A program made the position numbers and the translations under genes. A DNA stretch of 64,000 bases from Sphingomonas sp. GTDB lineage: Bacteria; Pseudomonadota; Alphaproteobacteria; Sphingomonadales; Sphingomonadaceae. Positions 57,535 through 64,000 of this stretch are shown piece after piece. How positions within the stretch are numbered: the stretch's first letter is position 1; each line of letters opens with the position of its first letter. The stretch is from NCBI GenBank assembly GCA_013001055.1, contig JABDNH010000015.1, positions 1-64,000 on the forward strand. The letters run 5' to 3'. Below the pieces are notes generated by a model. That model was not told the DNA's origin. It ran no database searches and worked only from the letters and a program-made list of their open reading frames with translations.

Positions 57535-57680
57535 GAAAATTTCTCTCTTGTGGAACAAATCCGACATCAAATTGTCACGCGCCCTCTAGCCGGGCTGTGT
57601 GACGATATTCTTGCAATTGCATGACGGGACGGATGGTATCGGCGGCACCTCCACTGGCGCTTCACGATTTCAATTGAAAA

Positions 57681-57697
57681 ATACCCCCGGGGGGTAT
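57681..57697. promoter_or_regulatory. CsoR/RcnR-like G-tract palindrome before the DUF4396 gene
   Basis: ATACCCCCGGGGGGTAT has 7-bp perfect arms ATACCCC/GGGGTAT. This is the type of site bound by CsoR/RcnR/FrmR-family metal or thiol sensors. It lies 27 nt before the DUF4396 ATG, so a repressor bound here would block its transcription. The repressor gene is not in the window. Confidence 0.6.
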
Positions 57698-57723
57698 ATA
57701 TGGCTTCGACCATTGTGTGAAGG

Positions 57724-58215
57724 ATGACGCACATGGAACATCGTGTTGACCACCAGGCGGCTCATGCCGCCCACTTCCACCACGGGTCAGGAGGCCCGCT
57801 AAAACTCTCCGCCTTCGCGACTTTGCATTGCCTGTTGGGCTGTGTGATCGGCGAAGTCATCGGTCTGGCCATTGGTGTCACGTTTGGGCTGGGAGTCTGG
57901 CCGACCATCATTCTGGCAACGACGCTCGCCTATATCAGCGGCATGACGCTGGGCCTGGTGCCCGTCATGAAAAGTCGGAAGATCGGGATGATGGCCGCGT
58001 TGAAGATCATATGGATCGGTGAGGTCATATCGATCGGGGTCATGGAAATCGTCATGAACTGGGTCGATTATTCGATGGGTGGCATGACCGCCCCGAGTAT
58101 CTTCAGCTGGATGTTCTGGCGCGCCTTCTTCGTGGCGGTTCCCGCGGGTTTCATCGCGGCCTGGCCGGTCAATTACTGGCTACTGAGCCGGAACCTTAAG
58201 AATGGTCACGGCTGA
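57724..58215 (+). CDS. DUF4396 family membrane protein with His-rich N-terminus
   Basis: A 163-aa protein. The N-terminal tail has eight His in about 22 residues (MTHMEHRVDHQAAHAAHFHH), fit for metal binding. About four hydrophobic helices follow (FATLHCLLGCVIGEVIGLAIGV, IILATTLAYISGMTLGLVPV, IIWIGEVISIGVMEIVMNWV, FWRAFFVAVPAGFIAAW), matching DUF4396. Its function is unknown. The CsoR-like operator upstream and the position beside cytochrome oxidase suggest a copper or other heavy-metal role, which is inference. Confidence 0.8.
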   Translation: MTHMEHRVDHQAAHAAHFHHGSGGPLKLSAFATLHCLLGCVIGEVIGLAIGVTFGLGVWPTIILATTLAYISGMTLGLVPVMKSRKIGMMAALKIIWIGEVISIGVMEIVMNWVDYSMGGMTAPSIFSWMFWRAFFVAVPAGFIAAWPVNYWLLSRNLKNGHG

Positions 58216-58237
58216 TCGTTCGGTCGCAGCAATAAAA

Positions 58238-58268
58238 AAGGCCCCGGCGTTCAAACCGGGACCTTTTG
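58238..58268. terminator. Bidirectional terminator between the DUF4396 gene and ctaD
   Basis: AAGGCCCCGG (from 58238) pairs with CCGGGACCTT (to 58266), nine of ten positions, with T-rich sequence on the plus side and A-rich on the other, so it can end both transcripts. Confidence 0.75.
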
Positions 58269-58289
58269 CTTTTGGATCGAATGGTCTGC

Positions 58290-61039
<2,750 letters not shown>

Positions 61040-61196
61040 GATAGCTCCAGATGATCTAGGCACGCGGTGACTCGTGCCCTGCGAATTGGGCGCCTTATAG
61101 GCAGGAGGGTGCAAAGGCTCAAGCCGTGTTCCAAAGCCCATATTGCGCTTGGTTGCGAGGCTGCCCACATCGCTTTAATGCAGGCGCGTCACAGCC

Positions 61197-61787
61197 ATGG
61201 AGATGCGGGTGCAGGATTCAGAGATTTTGGCGGAATTCAGGGACGCAGGCGCGCTCCTCGAAGGCCATTTCATCCTCTCTTCCGGGTTGCGGAGCCCGCG
61301 TTACCTGCAGTGCGCACGTGTTCTCATGAATCCCGAGCGGGCCAGTCGGCTGGCGCAAGCGCTCGCTGCCACGCTGCCCGGCGACGTGCGCGAGGCCATC
61401 GACGTCGTCGTTTCGCCGGCCATGGGGGGCGTCATCATCGGCCATGAAATGGGCCGGGCGCTCGGCAAGGACGCCTTGTTCCTCGAACGTCCCGAGGGCG
61501 TGTTCCATTTCCGCCGAGGCTTTGCACTGGAGCAAGGCGCAAGGGTGCTGATGGTCGAAGACGTCGTCACCACCGGACTGTCGAGCCGCGAGGCCATAGC
61601 CGCCGTTGGCGAGGCGGGCGGCGAGGTGATCGCGGAAGCCGCGTTGGTCGACCGTTCGGGCGGTTCGGTCGATCTGGGCGTGCCTTTCTACCCGCTGATT
61701 GCTCTCGACGTGCCCAGCTATGAGCCCGACGACCTGCCCTCCGAACTCGAAGCGATCCCTGCAGTGAAACCCGGGAGCCGTGCCTAG
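61197..61787 (+). CDS. pyrE: Orotate phosphoribosyltransferase
   Basis: A 196-aa enzyme joining orotate and PRPP in pyrimidine synthesis. The PRPP motif is [37 protein letters not shown] is the N-terminal orotate loop and [17 protein letters not shown] the flexible-loop region. ATG 61197 or ATG 61203 are both possible. It is first of a run pyrE-pdxJ-acpS-lepB with one-base or ATGA overlaps. Confidence 0.96.
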   Translation: MEMRVQDSEILAEFRDAGALLEGHFILSSGLRSPRYLQCARVLMNPERASRLAQALAATLPGDVREAIDVVVSPAMGGVIIGHEMGRALGKDALFLERPEGVFHFRRGFALEQGARVLMVEDVVTTGLSSREAIAAVGEAGGEVIAEAALVDRSGGSVDLGVPFYPLIALDVPSYEPDDLPSELEAIPAVKPGSRA

Positions 61788-62521
61788 TGCTGCGCCTTGG
61801 CGTCAATATCGATCATGTCGCGACGGTTCGAAACGCACGCGGCGGTGATCATCCCGATCCTGTGCGCGCGGCCGAGATCGTCGCCAGTGTGGGGGGCGAT
61901 GGTATCACCGCACACCTGCGTGAAGATCGCCGCCACATTCGCGACGAGGACCTGCGCCGCATTCAGGATGCCACCGACCTGCCGCTCAACCTTGAAATGG
62001 CAGCGACCGAGGAAATGCTCGAGATCGCGCTCAGACACCAGCCGCATGCCGCCTGCATCGTGCCTGAAAAGCGCGAGGAGCGGACGACCGAGGGTGGGCT
62101 CGATGCGGCGGGCCAGCACAATCACCTCGCGCCCTTCGTATCGCGATTGAATGATGCGGGTATCCGCGTCAGCCTGTTCATCGAAGCCAGCGAACGCCAG
62201 CTCGATGCGGCGCTCCGGCTCGGCGCGCCGGTGGTGGAGTTTCACACCGGGGAATACGCCCACGCATTCCTCGACGACGACAGCGATAGGCTTGCCGCCG
62301 AACTCAAGCGCATCGCCGATATGGCCGCGCTGGCCGCCAAGAACGGAATCGAACCGCACGCCGGGCACGGCCTTACCTACGAAAACGTGCAGCCCATCGC
62401 CGCCATTCCGCAGATCGCCGAACTCAATATCGGCCACTATCTCGTGGGCGAAGCGATCTTCGTCGGGCTGGAAGCAAGCGTGCGCAGGATGCGCCTGCTG
62501 ATGGACGAGGCGCGCGGATGA
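61787..62521 (+). CDS. pdxJ: Pyridoxine 5'-phosphate synthase
   Basis: A 244-aa TIM-barrel enzyme that condenses 1-deoxyxylulose-5-phosphate with 3-amino-2-oxopropyl phosphate. [33 protein letters not shown] and [11 protein letters not shown] are typical, with [12 protein letters not shown] near the C-terminus. The GTG start shares one base with the pyrE stop (TAGTG). acpS follows with a 4-nt overlap, as in many proteobacteria. Confidence 0.97.
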   Translation: MLRLGVNIDHVATVRNARGGDHPDPVRAAEIVASVGGDGITAHLREDRRHIRDEDLRRIQDATDLPLNLEMAATEEMLEIALRHQPHAACIVPEKREERTTEGGLDAAGQHNHLAPFVSRLNDAGIRVSLFIEASERQLDAALRLGAPVVEFHTGEYAHAFLDDDSDRLAAELKRIADMAALAAKNGIEPHAGHGLTYENVQPIAAIPQIAELNIGHYLVGEAIFVGLEASVRRMRLLMDEARG

Positions 62522-62922
62522 TCGTCGGAACGGGCTCCGACCTGTGCAATATCGAGCGCATACAGAAGTCGCTCGACCGTTTTGGCGATCGGTTCCTCCA
62601 GCGCAGCTTCACCGAAGTGGAGCGCGCCAAGGCCAGGCGCCGCCCATTTACCGCCGCCGGGACGCTGGCCAAGCGCTTCGCGGCCAAGGAGGCATTCTCC
62701 AAGGCGGTGGGCACGGGATTCAAGCGCGGCGTCTACATGAAGGATATCGGCGTCGTGAATGCACCGTCGGGCGCACCAACGCTTCACCTCACCGGCGGCG
62801 CGAAAGAACGGCTTGACGCGATGACCCCGGACGGCCACGCGATGCACGTTCATCTCACTCTCACCGACGACCACCCTTGGGCGCAGGCCTTCGTTATCCT
62901 CGAAGCTCGCCCGTTGGACTAG
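62518..62922 (+). CDS. acpS: Holo-[acyl-carrier-protein] synthase
   Basis: A 134-aa phosphopantetheinyl transferase that activates acyl carrier protein. The Mg-binding Asp is in [14 protein letters not shown], and the core motif is [17 protein letters not shown]. It overlaps pdxJ by 4 nt and lies 4 nt before lepB. Confidence 0.96.
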   Translation: MIVGTGSDLCNIERIQKSLDRFGDRFLQRSFTEVERAKARRRPFTAAGTLAKRFAAKEAFSKAVGTGFKRGVYMKDIGVVNAPSGAPTLHLTGGAKERLDAMTPDGHAMHVHLTLTDDHPWAQAFVILEARPLD

Positions 62923-62926
62923 AAAA

Positions 62927-63862
62927 ATGGCATCCAAAAAATCTTTCGAAATTGGCGGCTTCGCTCGCGCCGTCTGGGCCGAAATCAAGGGCCTTACCAT
63001 CGTGCTGCTGGTGGTGCTGCTGGTGCACAGCTTCGTGGCCAAGCCTTTCTACATCCCGTCTGAATCGATGATGCCAGCAATGCTCACCGGTGACCGGCTG
63101 GTGGTGAGCAAATACCCTTATGGCTACAGCTTTGTTTCGCCGACGATCCCCGACCCGATCGGCATCGCGCGAGCGATCGTACCGGGCGGCGATCCGGGAC
63201 GGTGGACGGTCACGTTGCCGCCGATGGAAGGCCGCGTGTTCGGCAGCATGCCGCAGCGCGGCGACATCGTCATTGTCACGCCGCCGGGGAAGAATGAAGA
63301 CTATATCAAGCGCGTCATCGGCCTGCCGGGCGAAACCATCGAACTGGTCGACGGCACGGTCGTGATCGACGGCACGCCGGTCGCGCGCGAAGTCGTCGAC
63401 AATGCCCGCATCCCGGTCGACCCCAACTCGCCCTGCGGTCATAGCCGGGGCGGCGCCCCCGTCGACCTTGCGCTTGTCCAGCAGATCGAAGCGGGCGACG
63501 ACGGGCGGCTCTATTGTTCGCTTCCGATCGTGCGCGAAACACTCCCCAACGGGGTGTCCTATAATACGGTCGATCTTGGACGGTTCGAAGGCGATGACTA
63601 CGGACCGCTGACCATTCCCAACGGCCATGTTTTCCTGATGGGCGACAATCGCGACCGCTCCAGCGACAGCCGCGTCTCGCTAGAAGAGCGCGGTCTTGGC
63701 GGCGCGGTGCCGGTCGAGAATATCGGCGGCCGAGCCGAATTCATCACCTTTTCGCTCGACGGCACGACCAGCTGGAACCCGGCGACCTGGCTATCCGCGT
63801 TTCGCGAAGGGCGCGGCTGGACTAGCCTTCGTGGCTCGACCGGCGCTACTGGAGATGAATGA
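62927..63862 (+). CDS. lepB: Signal peptidase I
   Basis: A 311-aa membrane peptidase that removes signal sequences. One helix (residues ~22-37) anchors it. The catalytic Ser47 is in YIPSESMMPAML and the general-base Lys128 in DYIKRVIGLPGE. GHVFLMGDNRDRSSDSR is the conserved box E. It overlaps the next gene as ATGA. Confidence 0.96.
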   Translation: MASKKSFEIGGFARAVWAEIKGLTIVLLVVLLVHSFVAKPFYIPSESMMPAMLTGDRLVVSKYPYGYSFVSPTIPDPIGIARAIVPGGDPGRWTVTLPPMEGRVFGSMPQRGDIVIVTPPGKNEDYIKRVIGLPGETIELVDGTVVIDGTPVAREVVDNARIPVDPNSPCGHSRGGAPVDLALVQQIEAGDDGRLYCSLPIVRETLPNGVSYNTVDLGRFEGDDYGPLTIPNGHVFLMGDNRDRSSDSRVSLEERGLGGAVPVENIGGRAEFITFSLDGTTSWNPATWLSAFREGRGWTSLRGSTGATGDE

Positions 63863-64000
63863 GCTATAGCCCCGAAGACCAGGGCCCCGGCCCCACCGAT
63901 ATTCGCGACCCCATCGTTGTCAGGGAAGCGAAGAAAGCCGCGGTCTGGATCGGGATTGCATTGCTGGCAGCAGGGGTCGTGGTCCTCGCCGCGCCGCTCT
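63859..64000 (+). CDS. Membrane protein, truncated by the window end (possibly AI-2E family transporter)
   Basis: The reading frame starts at the ATG overlapping the lepB stop and is open to the end of the window (47 codons). A polar N-terminus (SYSPEDQGPGPTDIRDPIVV) is followed by a hydrophobic helix (WIGIALLAAGVVVLAAPL). This would fit the first helix of an AI-2E permease, but too little is visible to be sure. Confidence 0.55.
   Translation, partial: MSYSPEDQGPGPTDIRDPIVVREAKKAAVWIGIALLAAGVVVLAAPL

Overview
This 64 kb window is chromosomal DNA of a GC-rich alphaproteobacterium, most likely a member of the Sphingomonadales. The support is inferential: an rRNA operon end followed by an initiator tRNA, an ImuA-ImuB-DnaE2 cassette under a GTTC-N7-GTTC SOS box, the ctaB-coxF-ctaG-ctaE-SURF1 gene order, a LacI/TonB-receptor/flavin-halogenase sugar locus, and protein sequences of sphingomonad type. 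Most of it is housekeeping and catabolic; I see no prophage, insertion sequence or CRISPR array.

Layout. 1-407: 5S rRNA, tRNA-fMet and terminators. 408-7865: acetyl-CoA synthetase, a VOC protein, catalase-peroxidase KatG with twin upstream dyads, a ketopantoate reductase-like protein and an AGCS symporter. 7886-13182: histidine degradation, with hutG divergent from hutIUH. 13179-18983: SOS mutagenesis cassette imuA-imuB-dnaE2. 19022-23277: two paralogous hydrolases, serS, a DUF808 protein and the fluoride channel crcB. 23211-26245: phenylalanine hydroxylase phhA behind a candidate tyrosine-codon attenuator, its pterin dehydratase, and divergent thiolase-paaD. 26312-29762: shikimate operon (class II DAHP synthase, aroA, aroC). 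29795-31909: a DUF2721 protein, a phosphoesterase and a DAG-kinase-like protein. 31983-46744: a carbohydrate-use locus with an FHS transporter, two LytS-type kinases and a LytTR regulator, a GH3 lipoprotein, a LacI regulator, an MFS carrier, a TonB receptor and a flavin-dependent halogenase. A shared operator (GTGAACGTTCAC-like) sits at three places in it. 46876-48642: tRNA-Ser, a zincin and ccmAB. 48639-61039: cytochrome c oxidase genes in two blocks (ctaCD, and ctaB-coxF-ctaG-ctaE-SURF1), with 5.7 kb of unrelated genes between them, including phoU and a porin O/P homologue. 61197-64000: pyrE-pdxJ-acpS-lepB and the start of another membrane protein.

The most interesting item is the 200-nt leader of phhA. 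It holds a 31-codon peptide with four Tyr codons in ten residues, then mutually exclusive antiterminator and terminator hairpins. That is the expected architecture for tyrosine-sensing transcription attenuation of the enzyme that makes tyrosine from phenylalanine. Other points worth a look are the LacI-operator regulon joining sugar uptake to a flavin halogenase, a degenerate kinase paired with an intact one, an arginase-fold HutG lacking its first metal-ligand His, a palindromic element inserted in frame in imuB, and a CsoR-like operator before a His-rich membrane protein next to cytochrome oxidase.
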